DNA from: a virus
DNA length: 24,125 nt
Virus record (IMG/VR): IMGVR_UViG_3300020438_002795
Coordinates: 1-24,125 of that record
Direction: 5' to 3' (one strand)
Shown here: one piece after another, positions 16,801 to 23,036 of the stretch
Position numbering within the stretch: position 1 is the stretch's first letter
Layout: every line of letters starts with the position of its first letter
The notes under the pieces: model-generated
What the model saw: only the letters and a program-made list of their open reading frames with translations
Database searches by the model: none
What the model was told of the DNA's origin: nothing
Position numbers and translations under genes: made by a program

Positions 16801-16986
16801 AACGGCGCATTAGGACAAATGAAAATTATTAGTATGGTAGTAGATGGCGGTGACGCAACAATTACTCCAACTACACTTGCAAATGGTACAACTATTACTT
16901 TTGACGCTGTACACGATAGTGTTACAATGATTTATGGTACTAATGGTTGGTTGCCAATTGCAGTTCAAAACGCAGTAATAGCGTAA
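13807..16986 (+). CDS. 1059-residue structural protein with a ligand-less cupredoxin-like domain
   Basis: This is a long Thr/Gly/Asn-rich virion protein, probably fibre or tail associated. Residues about 85-185 (GSTYTFDQTDATN, LSPLVFSNTADG, EEYTTGVT, FYYGSHDNIGQGG) align by eye with a cupredoxin-like domain common in marine phage structural proteins. Its usual ligands, however, are replaced by S108, S175, N178 and Q181. YDNVYANTFHGHLQG (about 459) leads into GSVFADDSTQLVDAVNG (about 474). A second GSVFAIDDSSTVIDGNTG copy (about 600) and a KLVDATANQIVGEV copy follow. The C-terminus (from about 1010) ends with TMIYGTNGWLPIAVQNAVIA. The ATG at 13807 has TAGGAA upstream and a strong late promoter. 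The gene is on the strand opposite to almost all others and stops 2 nt from the convergent membrane-protein gene. Confidence 0.85.
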   Translation: MPTAIYDIFRYIKLYSPDGSTLEQRLEADNVNDSLKIRRGDGVSWNVPTVNPGATITVTVGFDTGGGLAMGAYYLDGVEQKPLTLARGSTYTFDQTDATNSSYGGYLSPLVFSNTADGAVSGAISGEEYTTGVTYLLDDVSVTKANYKLGFTGATTRQVKIELNDSAPTTFYYGSHDNIGQGGTITTTAGDDIMMINVDYDLDVPPGTTKIELTDVNAATTHVELSAAGGIQLTRKSGSEIEIGSFAVAEIDTLHTVTKRNAITTNQLYIQDIEVGNITSSTTEDGFVSPTSEFLGTGTVGDALRLAIDQREITSNTVTKTFTFNSKPSKGVLQYTVGYQLDSGTSATAVSASLQRFNGVTWTTLDTVSGVAGVPYEFSNLYNEADNSGGQYRVVFAISGNTGTITLELQAYYEIIEITDNPVLRTESGTGTVRTRDLAPLGVNDIGRGSEPYDNVYANTFHGHLQGTFDGEITGSVFADDSTQLVDAVNGYLTADVNVGSNPFTVTSSQFNTATTTSAINLNSTGNINVNATTGGFLNLIAENGTINIIAEGGNDIFIGTKADGTNTVYIDGNTGIDARSPFINNPIFAREGFVGDLKGSVFAIDDSSTVIDGNTGTVLGEVNNSQVTTANAEIGTFTDTVGTITAGNITGFKMMSDAYGTNGTSKLVDATANQIVGEVNADTNRTGALTIASDTSITMSGTGVIKFNNGVGVDANGKLSNVANAAQPITIASPVTLEKELRSSPGAQEKMLYTNVTTGTYAIDTTDTQNVYWNAPSGALVANFTGLETSTQRVRRVRIHIQQGSTAYIPSIEVNGVTQTPTDLGSVASTVSSLNIFEYTFYRTHTNTWEIYRQQVDGTLSLVDTQINGDLAFYSDDGATLAGTITNNNNRLEFLNEDGTRMMYFEDTQNYVQIDTALSVNGSQYVSTSKIQQGAGAAGDITIEPGATSGEVIIQGGLTAAGAFTGSRQTISGPGAINLTSLHTEITTTGADAYTLANGALGQMKIISMVVDGGDATITPTTLANGTTITFDAVHDSVTMIYGTNGWLPIAVQNAVIA

Positions 16987-16988
16987 TA

Positions 16989-17288
16989 TTATTTTCTATT
17001 TTTACGGAAGTCGTCTTTAAGTTCTCTGATGTCTTTCATCACTTGCTCAAAACGTTCTGTTGTAGTTGATAGTAACTGGTTAAGTTCTTTAACTGCATAA
17101 ATTACCCACCACCACCAAGTAAATGCTACTACGCCAAATGCTATAGCAATACTACCAATGGTCCATTCTAATGCTGTTTGAAAATCAAATACAAGTATTA
17201 ATACTATTGCGAACAGGGTACTCAAAGGTAGAACCTTACCTATCCAACTCCAGGCTTTAACCTGTCTTTTTAATTTATTATTTTTCAT
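16989..17288 (-). CDS. 99-residue two-helix membrane protein with C-terminal coiled coil
   Basis: The protein has a basic N-terminus (MKNNKLKRQVKAW), two hydrophobic helices (about 20-35 and 42-66, the latter with a run of four tryptophans) and a charged C-terminal helix (about 66-99) with heptad-like spacing and a basic end. AAGGG lies before the ATG, inside the stop region of the preceding 375-residue gene, so the two are likely co-transcribed late. Size and topology would fit a lysis-accessory or inner-membrane protein, but no holin or spanin motif is visible, so the function is left open. Confidence 0.75.
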   Translation of the reverse strand: MKNNKLKRQVKAWSWIGKVLPLSTLFAIVLILVFDFQTALEWTIGSIAIAFGVVAFTWWWWVIYAVKELNQLLSTTTERFEQVMKDIRELKDDFRKNRK

Positions 17289-17291
17289 GGA

Positions 17292-18419
17292 CTACCCTTC
17301 GATGTTACCGAATGGTTTCCATAGTCCTGGGGTTCCCTCGCGTACACAAATCCAGCCTATCCAACCACCCGCTTCTGGTGTATTGTTCCAAATAATGTCG
17401 CCTGTTTTCCATAATCCGTCTTGTGGAGCATCATTACCTGTTGCAAACTTCTTTCCTTCAAACTTAATAGGACCTGCTACTTCAAAGTTAGCACTTGGAT
17501 TTGCTACGCCAATACCTACTTTACCAAACATGCTAATCTTAGTTTCAGTGTTTTCTGCTGAACCCATCGTTACATGTCCGTATGGTGATATTCCAATCCG
17601 TGTTGTATTATCAGTGATAATTTTTAATTCACTTGTACTGTAAGTTCCAACTTTTACTGTTTCATATTCTGGTTCAACAATAAATTCTGTAACTTCACTA
17701 CTAATACTTAATTGTCCGTTCGGTGCTTCTGTTCCAATTGACATACGCATTGCTCCACTGTCCCAGAAAACAAAATCATCTATGTTTAAGTCTCCGTCAA
17801 CAGTTAATCCTTGTAGTCTGCCAACTGATCTAAGTTTAGAACTTAGAACTGTTTCACCTAATGATGTTGCAGTAATTACAGGTACGTTATCAATTGAGTA
17901 GTTTGCTTCTCTATGCAAGTCGACAGTGTTACTACTCCAGAGTCTATCTGGATTTGTTTGTAGTATAAATGATTTAGCATTGTCGCCGTCTTGCCAGACT
18001 AAGCCTTTGCCTATTGGTGAGTTACCATTTTGTGTATCAAATGTTAATGAACTGCTTCGCTCTTGTCTAACGTCAGCAGTTAATTCATTTACGTGTAGGC
18101 TGTTTACTTCAAGGTGTCCATCAACTTTCATGTTGCCATTAAGTGCAACGTCACCTTCAAGTGTCTTTACAGATATAGTGTCTGTAGTAACACCTGTATT
18201 ATCTACAAGCAAAACAGTTTTGTTTGCTTGGTCAGTAATACCAGTACTTCTGAATTGCGTAATCTTACCACCCTGAATAGCATTACCAGTCAGTTGGCGA
18301 TCTTCAATTCTTTGAACAGGTACAACTCTACCGGCAATGATCTCAATACTATTGCCAAGTTCGATTAGCCCCTGTTTTATTTTTGTAATTTCGTTATTAT
18401 CTATGTCACTATATTGCAT
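17292..18419 (-). CDS. 375-residue fibre-like structural protein
   Basis: The protein has an N-terminal helical segment (ITKIKQGLIELGNSIEIIAG), a central series of short beta-rich units (GNMKVDGHLEVNSLHVNEL, GRLQGLTVDGDLNIDD, MFGKVGIGVANPSANFEVAG) and a compact C-terminus, DIIWNNTPEAGGWIGWICVR followed by GLWKPFGNI. This endings-plus-beta-unit plan is typical of tail fibre proteins in marine T4-like phages. The GIGVANPSANFEVAG type is widespread in fibre tips, often near chaperone domains, but no peptidase motif is seen here. No Shine-Dalgarno sequence precedes the ATG; a T4-late promoter directly abuts it instead. It precedes the two-helix membrane protein by 3 nt. Confidence 0.82.
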   Translation of the reverse strand: MQYSDIDNNEITKIKQGLIELGNSIEIIAGRVVPVQRIEDRQLTGNAIQGGKITQFRSTGITDQANKTVLLVDNTGVTTDTISVKTLEGDVALNGNMKVDGHLEVNSLHVNELTADVRQERSSSLTFDTQNGNSPIGKGLVWQDGDNAKSFILQTNPDRLWSSNTVDLHREANYSIDNVPVITATSLGETVLSSKLRSVGRLQGLTVDGDLNIDDFVFWDSGAMRMSIGTEAPNGQLSISSEVTEFIVEPEYETVKVGTYSTSELKIITDNTTRIGISPYGHVTMGSAENTETKISMFGKVGIGVANPSANFEVAGPIKFEGKKFATGNDAPQDGLWKTGDIIWNNTPEAGGWIGWICVREGTPGLWKPFGNIEG

Positions 18420-18432
18420 AATAGTATTTATC
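18420..18432 (-). promoter_or_regulatory. Near-perfect T4-late promoter abutting the fibre gene ATG
   Basis: The minus strand reads GATAAATACTATT immediately followed by ATG, matching 12 of 13 positions of the T4 late consensus. With the T4 spacing the first transcribed base is the A of the start codon. Its ATAA overlaps the stop codon of the upstream 434-residue gene. Confidence 0.85.
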
Positions 18433-19732
18433 TAACTGCCTTTAGAAGTATAGTGTCCGGATTAATCCTACCATTAAGTTTAATATCTACTGCATTAATA
18501 GTGTCTAAGAAATCAACTAATTTACGTTTGCCCGTGTCCTTAAATTCTTTTAATTTTTCATCAGGCTTACGTAAAGTCTTTTGTATGCTGGTTTCTTCAT
18601 TGAACTGTGTAATTGTAGTTCCTTTGATACTCAGGCCTGTACCGTCACGTTCCTGTCCTAATGGGTCAATAGTTTTAGCAACATATTTTCCAAGTTTACG
18701 TGTCTTAGTATTAAACACCCAAAGTTCGTTACAGCCTGGAATCTCAATAGGGTTGATACTTGCTAATGCAAACTTACTATCGTTAAGTGCAAATTTAAGT
18801 TTAGCAATTAGTTTCTCTTTGCTAATTGAACGTTTCTTACGAGGCTTACGTGTGGCCTTGGCTGTTTCGATAACTACGTCTAATGCACCCATATACGCAT
18901 TCAGTGCCTGTAGTTTCTTCTTAATATCATTCTTAGTAAAGATTGCATAACCTTCTTTTAACTGCGAAGCCCAATCCTTTTCTTGATCAGTTGCGTCTGC
19001 AGGTAGTTTAGGTGGATCAAGTACTTCATTAAGTTCTTTAATCTCAGGCAAGTAACACTCTTTCATTTTTCTTGCATGAGCCTGTGTTACTTTAAATTCA
19101 TAAAAATGCTTTTTAAAGTCAAAACCTTTAGGGTTAAACTTCAATGGATCATCAGACCAAGTATCTAACCAACCCTGTGGCTTGTCGTCCATAATACACA
19201 TCTGTGCCCAGATACGTTCTTGTATAGTAGGCTGGTGTGCTTTTTTCTTTTTTTCTTCTTCTGCTTTTGCTTCTGCTTCTTCAGTGGCAAATGCTTGTGC
19301 TTTGAATTGTAATTCGCCGAGCCAAACATCAATACTAACATTTAATGGTTTAGGAGTACCCATTGTACCTGGTAAACTTTCCCAATACTTATTGTATGCT
19401 TCATTGACGTTAGGTCTACCTAACTGTATCATTCTACACATACCACCAAGTGTACTGTTAAAGCGGTTTTCAGGAACCTTTTTAAAACTGTCTACAGACT
19501 GACGCCACTTATCGCTCTTCTCCATGTATTCAAGAGTCCAACGTTTAAAGTCTGTTCCTTTACATTCTAATCGATAATAGTCTAATGCTCTGGTTGACTT
19601 TCTGCCGAAGTTCTCCGGAGTGCAGTCCTTTAGTTCTTCTTCCGTCCACAACACCTCACCTGTAACACTCTTTTGTCTGCGAACAGGCTTCTTCCTTCTC
19701 GATGTTTTTCCTTTTAGGGCGGTCAATGCCAT
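18428..19732 (-). CDS. 434-residue basic protein of unknown function
   Basis: I do not recognise an enzymatic domain. The protein has a Lys/Arg-rich N-terminus, a long alpha-helical middle with a charged segment near 150-168 (EEAEAKAEEEKKKK), a basic stretch near 297-312 (TRKPRKKRSISKEK) and a more compact C-terminal third. That third contains CNELWVFNTKTRKLGKYVA, GTGLSIKGTTITQF, QKTLRKPDEKL and LNGRINPDTILLKAV. I recall this C-terminal pattern as conserved in marine T4-like phages without known function. Composition suggests nucleic-acid binding, which is inference. It has its own sigma70 promoter and a strong GAGGAG ribosome-binding site, so it is expected early. Its stop is embedded in the late promoter of the next gene. 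Confidence 0.82.
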   Translation of the reverse strand: MALTALKGKTSRRKKPVRRQKSVTGEVLWTEEELKDCTPENFGRKSTRALDYYRLECKGTDFKRWTLEYMEKSDKWRQSVDSFKKVPENRFNSTLGGMCRMIQLGRPNVNEAYNKYWESLPGTMGTPKPLNVSIDVWLGELQFKAQAFATEEAEAKAEEEKKKKAHQPTIQERIWAQMCIMDDKPQGWLDTWSDDPLKFNPKGFDFKKHFYEFKVTQAHARKMKECYLPEIKELNEVLDPPKLPADATDQEKDWASQLKEGYAIFTKNDIKKKLQALNAYMGALDVVIETAKATRKPRKKRSISKEKLIAKLKFALNDSKFALASINPIEIPGCNELWVFNTKTRKLGKYVAKTIDPLGQERDGTGLSIKGTTITQFNEETSIQKTLRKPDEKLKEFKDTGKRKLVDFLDTINAVDIKLNGRINPDTILLKAVR

Positions 19733-19757
19733 TTGTAAATCTCCTCACGTTTTGTAT

Positions 19758-19785
19758 ATTATATAGTCTAATAATTAAAAGTCAA
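19758..19785 (-). promoter_or_regulatory. Sigma70 promoter for the 434-residue gene
   Basis: The minus strand carries TTGACT (19785-19780), a 16-bp spacer and TATAAT (19763-19758), followed by GAGGAG eight bases before the ATG at 19732. It occupies the 70-bp gap after the ligase operon. Confidence 0.75.
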
Positions 19786-19802
19786 GCAAAAATGGCTTAT
19801 AA

Positions 19803-20027
19803 CTATTCTTGTTCGGTGTTTACTTTACCACCTTCGGCTCTAAACAGTCTTCGTAAAAACCATTTATGTTGTAGATAATAATCTTGTAAAGTGTAATCAA
19901 CTTGGCGTTGTTCCCACTCCATAATCTCATCTTTATGCTTCATCCAAATCTCTTGGACAAAGGATTTCCAATTACTGATTCGGGGTGCTGTAGAGATGTC
20001 GGGCCAGACCGTTTCGTCTACTCTCAT
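19803..20027 (-). CDS. 74-residue hypothetical protein
   Basis: This small protein is rich in Trp, Tyr and charged residues (SNWKSFVQEIWMKHKD, YTLQDYYLQHKWFLRRLF). No signal peptide, membrane helix or known motif is seen. It starts 4 nt after the preceding small gene, with only a weak GAG upstream, and is the last gene of the ligase operon. Its reality rests on tight spacing, strand agreement and protein-like composition. Function unknown. Confidence 0.65.
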   Translation of the reverse strand: MRVDETVWPDISTAPRISNWKSFVQEIWMKHKDEIMEWEQRQVDYTLQDYYLQHKWFLRRLFRAEGGKVNTEQE

Positions 20028-20031
20028 ATGA

Positions 20032-20220
20032 CTACTCTGGTTTAAGGCTAACTAATGGATCGCTATAAAACGAATCGTGATAGTCACCATTCTTTTGGAA
20101 GTTACGTACTGAAGTTTCTTTGATGAACATACCATCTTTCTTTGTGTATGTGGTATACTCTGCTTTTACCATACCTTCAGTGTCACGTTCAACGTGTTGC
20201 TTCATTGGACCTTCTTTCAT
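20032..20220 (-). CDS. 62-residue hypothetical protein
   Basis: The ATG at 20220 overlaps the stop of the preceding membrane-protein gene as TAATG and has GAGGAG upstream, which supports translation. The protein is hydrophilic (VKAEYTTYTKKDGMFIKETS) with an aromatic C-terminal part (YHDSFYSDPLV). No domain is recognised. Confidence 0.68.
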   Translation of the reverse strand: MKEGPMKQHVERDTEGMVKAEYTTYTKKDGMFIKETSVRNFQKNGDYHDSFYSDPLVSLKPE

Positions 20221-20450
20221 TATACTATCTCCTCTACAATACCAAGTACTTCAGCAAGGAATAACATTATACCTGACAACATCATTAGAAACCCTACTTC
20301 AGTTACAAAAAAATCTGTATACATCATTTCACCTGTCCACAAGTTATATCCTGCCCAGGCAAGTAAACCTGATGCTACAAATCTAAAAATACTTTTTACA
20401 ATACTGACCGCAAAGTGACCATCACCCGGATCTTTGTTTACTATTTTCAT
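20220..20450 (-). CDS. 76-residue two-helix membrane protein
   Basis: After a polar N-terminus (MKIVNKDPGDGHF) come two hydrophobic segments, about residues 18-40 (containing FRFVASGLLAWAGYNLW) and 48-73 (containing VGFLMMLSGIMLFLAEVLG). AGGAG lies seven bases before the ATG. It sits between another small membrane protein and a small soluble protein in the ligase operon. No functional family is recognised; host membrane modification is only a possibility. Confidence 0.7.
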   Translation of the reverse strand: MKIVNKDPGDGHFAVSIVKSIFRFVASGLLAWAGYNLWTGEMMYTDFFVTEVGFLMMLSGIMLFLAEVLGIVEEIV

Positions 20451-20458
20451 ACTTACTC

Positions 20459-20839
20459 CTATTCGTGTTCCCCACCAGGATCATTTGGATCCAATGGCAC
20501 CTTATGTGCAATACCATTCTTGTCACGATAGATAGTATAATTTCTACCTCTACCATGTGAATGATACCCATTCTTAAACCTAAATGCACCTGGGTTGGTT
20601 TCTGCAACTTTAAATGTAGCAACAGTAATAACAACTGCGGCAACAAAAATTACGTGTCCAATGGCACTATACATAAATGCCGTTATACTATTAATAACCA
20701 TAATAGCAAATACACTTGACCACATGAATGCTAAAATCTGCATAACCATATGTCTAACCATCAAGTCGGGAATGTTCTTTAACGGATTATGTTCCATATC
20801 CATAACACTGTTCCAACTATCTACTACAAACTGTCTCAT
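20459..20839 (-). CDS. 126-residue membrane protein
   Basis: The N-terminal 35 residues (MRQFVVDSWNSVMDMEHNPL...) are followed by two probable membrane helices (about 33-55 and 58-78), then a basic, His-rich C-terminal tail (KNGYHSHGRGRNYTIYRDKN) ending in acidic residues. I recall similar N-terminal sequences in marine T4-like phages, with no known role. The start overlaps the ligase stop as ATGA and has GGAG upstream, so it is translationally coupled to ligase. Confidence 0.75.
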   Translation of the reverse strand: MRQFVVDSWNSVMDMEHNPLKNIPDLMVRHMVMQILAFMWSSVFAIMVINSITAFMYSAIGHVIFVAAVVITVATFKVAETNPGAFRFKNGYHSHGRGRNYTIYRDKNGIAHKVPLDPNDPGGEHE

Positions 20840-22176
20840 GCTTTTTCTCCTTTATACTCACGAAACGACTTAAATCTTGGAAAACGTAAACTATACGTTT
20901 CCGAGTCTTGCGACTTAGTTCGAGCATCTGCTCTAATTTCAATTAACTGACCAATGAGACTATCACGTGCAGTCCAGTACTCATCACGTTGACTATCAGT
21001 GAAGCCGCTCCCACAGTTAAGGTGATAATTGTATCCATCATCTTCTCCTTCTACTATTACGGCACCTAATCTTCCCGCATTACGTCCAGTGCCTTCCTCG
21101 ACGTCAACGACTTTTAGTGTAATCTCAATAAATGGTTTTGCCTTTAACCAAGCATGTGTACGTTTGCATTCGTAGGGTGCATCAATGTCTTTGATCATTA
21201 CACCTTCATAACCACCGTCTACAGCCGTCTTATTAAGCTCTACAAAGCGTTCTTGGCCTTCGGGAGTGTCTAAGTCTACATCTTCCCACTCAAGTGCTTG
21301 TACGTGCTTTAAAACGTCCTGGTTGCTTTCTACCCAATGTTTAGTAATTGCACTTCTTGTTGACTGTGGTTTGTCCCAACCACCTTGTTTGAAATCGGAT
21401 AATGGGATAGTGTCAAACAAATGCAATACTGCATCTTTGGCTGTACCACCACTCTTTCTATGCACCTGTTTCATTAAGTCTTGGAAGTTAGCACTCATTA
21501 CCTCACCGTCTAACACAAGGTCATATGGTGCAGGCTTATCTTTGAGTACTGTTTTAATTTCTTCAATGATGTGATCAAAGTTATGAAACTGCTTGCCATT
21601 ACGACTAAACATTTCTACTTTGTCACCTTGTATAATTGTAATAACTCTTACGCCATCAAGTTTAACTTCAATTTGTTTCTTACCTGACATCTTCTTTTCA
21701 TGATTAGCAGAGTCATGTGCTAATGCACAAGTGAATGTAGGGATAACATATTTTGTTTCACCCTTCATGTTAAATCTTTTAGCAACTTTGTTTACTGTCT
21801 TTTCACTTACTCCACAACGTAAATCTTTAATAAGGATCCTACGATAAAAACCATTCCACTGATCTGCCGTTGCTGAACTCATTACAAGTTCGATAGCATC
21901 ACGTGCCGCATGTCCTGTAAGTTCTCTTGCAATTAGTTTATCTGCAAGTTCTTTGAATACTGGCCAAGCACAACCTTGTGCTGATAGCACTTCATTCTCT
22001 GCTTTTTCTGGAACTTGTTTAACACCAAATGTTACAAGTGGGTCAAGTGCCATTGTTACACCTTCAAAGAACTCATCAAGTCCTTCACCCATAGCACCAA
22101 ACACGATAGTTTCTTTGTCTAACCTACCGTTGTGCTGTTCAAGTTTGTAAATTACGTCCTGTGGTTGTGTTCTCAT
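20836..22176 (-). CDS. ATP-dependent DNA ligase (T4 gp30-like)
   Basis: The enzyme seals nicks in phage DNA during replication and repair. The adenylation lysine is K172 in motif I (KLDGVR, with R177). LDGEV (about 222-226), LFDTIPL (263-269), EGVMIKD (334-340) and WLKAKP (353-358) provide motifs III to V, and YSLRFPRFKSFR near the C-terminus corresponds to motif VI in the OB domain. An N-terminal helical DNA-binding region contains IKDLRCGVSEKTV (about 116-128). At 446 residues it is slightly shorter than T4 gp30 (487). AGAGG lies eight bases before the ATG, and a consensus promoter is at 22214-22242. Confidence 0.95.
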   Translation of the reverse strand: MRTQPQDVIYKLEQHNGRLDKETIVFGAMGEGLDEFFEGVTMALDPLVTFGVKQVPEKAENEVLSAQGCAWPVFKELADKLIARELTGHAARDAIELVMSSATADQWNGFYRRILIKDLRCGVSEKTVNKVAKRFNMKGETKYVIPTFTCALAHDSANHEKKMSGKKQIEVKLDGVRVITIIQGDKVEMFSRNGKQFHNFDHIIEEIKTVLKDKPAPYDLVLDGEVMSANFQDLMKQVHRKSGGTAKDAVLHLFDTIPLSDFKQGGWDKPQSTRSAITKHWVESNQDVLKHVQALEWEDVDLDTPEGQERFVELNKTAVDGGYEGVMIKDIDAPYECKRTHAWLKAKPFIEITLKVVDVEEGTGRNAGRLGAVIVEGEDDGYNYHLNCGSGFTDSQRDEYWTARDSLIGQLIEIRADARTKSQDSETYSLRFPRFKSFREYKGEKA

Positions 22177-22213
22177 ATTATTTGCCTCTGTTCATTTGCC
22201 TAATTATGTTACT

Positions 22214-22242
22214 ATTATATGATCTAAATACCAAAAAGTCAA
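22214..22242 (-). promoter_or_regulatory. Sigma70 promoter for the ligase operon
   Basis: The minus strand carries TTGACT (22242-22237), a 17-bp spacer and TATAAT (22219-22214). The predicted transcript has a short leader with AGAGG before the ligase ATG and should continue through four small genes to about 19803. Confidence 0.82.
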
Positions 22243-22250
22243 CCTCTTTT

Positions 22251-22424
22251 TTATCCAAATCCAAATAACTTTGTACCATGATTTGCTATTGCATTTAAGA
22301 TAATAGCAAGGCAAGTAAGAATGTGTAGCAACACCCACCCAGTGCGTATAATTGCCACTCTGTCAGCCTTATTGTTATCTTCATATGCTTTTGTTCCTAT
22401 GGCCTTGCACCAAATATCCCACAA
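22251..22424 (-). CDS. 57-residue membrane protein with a TTG start
   Basis: The open frame has no ATG at its beginning. A TTG at 22424-22422 is preceded by AGGGG at a seven-base spacing, and an in-frame TGA lies five codons upstream, so TTG is the best start. The protein reads (M)WDIWCKAIGTKAYEDNNKAD, then VAIIRTGWVLLHILTCLAII and a short tail ending GTKLFGFG, giving one membrane helix after a charged N-terminal part. It overlaps the preceding 36-residue gene by one or more codons' spacing only at the ribosome-binding site. A related small protein is, from memory, common in marine T4-like phages. Function unknown. Confidence 0.72.
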   Translation of the reverse strand: MWDIWCKAIGTKAYEDNNKADRVAIIRTGWVLLHILTCLAIILNAIANHGTKLFGFG

Positions 22425-22426
22425 AA

Positions 22427-22537
22427 TTAATCCCCTTCATTTTCTTTAATACGTTCAATAAGATCTAATATCTCTTCTAACAAGTTGTTGTCTTGATCTT
22501 TTTCAGTATCCAATTCAACTTCTAATTTAATTTTCAT
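22427..22537 (-). CDS. 36-residue acidic small protein
   Basis: The ATG at 22537-22535 overlaps the stop of the preceding gene as ATGA. The protein starts MKIKLEVELDTEKD and continues as one acidic amphipathic helix (LLEEILDLIERIKENEGD). Its end contains the AGGGG used as ribosome-binding site by the next gene. It is too small for family recognition, but coupling on both sides supports it. Confidence 0.65.
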   Translation of the reverse strand: MKIKLEVELDTEKDQDNNLLEEILDLIERIKENEGD

Positions 22538-22791
22538 GTTTTACCTTTGTCAACCCATTCTCTAAATTCAGTTTTAAATTCATCCGCTTTCTCTTGTGTT
22601 TCAAAATGATAAGAGTGCGAATATACGTATGTCCATGTGTCCATACCCCATTCCCAACGTTGCATGTTACGTCTGCACCAATCTTTACATTGTATATGTA
22701 GATCACTGTGTACGTCAACAGTTACACCAGGCTTCCATCTAAGTTTGTATTCAAACAATTCTTGTGGAGTCATATTTGATTTATCTATCAT
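22534..22791 (-). CDS. 85-residue hypothetical protein
   Basis: I choose the ATG at 22791-22789, which overlaps the preceding stop as ATGA; a longer frame to 22872 runs inside the neighbouring gene. The protein reads MIDKSNMTPQELFEYKLRWK, then VDVHSDLHIQCKDWCRRNMQ and a Tyr/His/Trp-rich middle (WTYVYSHSYHFE), ending EFREWVDKGKT. A CxxxC pair (CKDWC) and several histidines could bind metal, which is speculation. The type is familiar from marine T4-like phages but uncharacterised. Confidence 0.72.
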   Translation of the reverse strand: MIDKSNMTPQELFEYKLRWKPGVTVDVHSDLHIQCKDWCRRNMQRWEWGMDTWTYVYSHSYHFETQEKADEFKTEFREWVDKGKT

Positions 22792-22964
22792 AATGATCTT
22801 GACCACCTCATACCGATATACAAACCTAATCCTACAATTACCATTAATGTAGGAGATTGTGTCATAATACAAGTAATAGTTATTCCGACCATAGATACAA
22901 AGAATGAGAACTTGTCTGCTCTATCCTCTTCTGGAGGCATTTCAAAATGTTTGTCTTTCCACAT
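22788..22964 (-). CDS. 58-residue membrane protein
   Basis: The start at the ATG 22964-22962 is preceded by AAGGA at a seven-base spacing; an upstream frame to 23021 would overlap the promoter. The protein has a charged N-terminus (MWKDKHFEMPPEEDRADKF) and then two hydrophobic segments (SFFVSMVGITITCIM and TLMVIVGLGLYIGM) separated by TQSP, ending WSRSL. It is the first gene of a four-gene small-protein operon. Function unknown. Confidence 0.72.
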   Translation of the reverse strand: MWKDKHFEMPPEEDRADKFSFFVSMVGITITCIMTQSPTLMVIVGLGLYIGMRWSRSL

Positions 22965-22992
22965 AGGGTCGTCCTTAACTGTTATTATATTT

Positions 22993-23021
22993 AATATACA
23001 GTCAAAGTATACAGTTGTCAA
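22993..23021 (-). promoter_or_regulatory. Sigma70 promoter for the small-protein operon
   Basis: The minus strand carries TTGACA (23021-23016), a 17-bp spacer and TATATT (22998-22993) in the 72-bp gap after the Rieske-like gene, followed by AAGGA and the ATG at 22964. Confidence 0.8.
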
Positions 23022-23036
23022 CCGGAATTAGTTCAA

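Noticed and set aside
18414-18950. 178-residue plus-strand frame opposite the 434-residue gene
   Set aside because: The minus-strand gene has a promoter, a strong ribosome-binding site and conserved-looking sequence; the plus frame has none.
19780-19800. Small hairpin AAGC...GCTT after the ligase operon as a terminator
   Set aside because: The stem is only four base pairs and the T-rich stretch overlaps the -35/spacer region of the next promoter.
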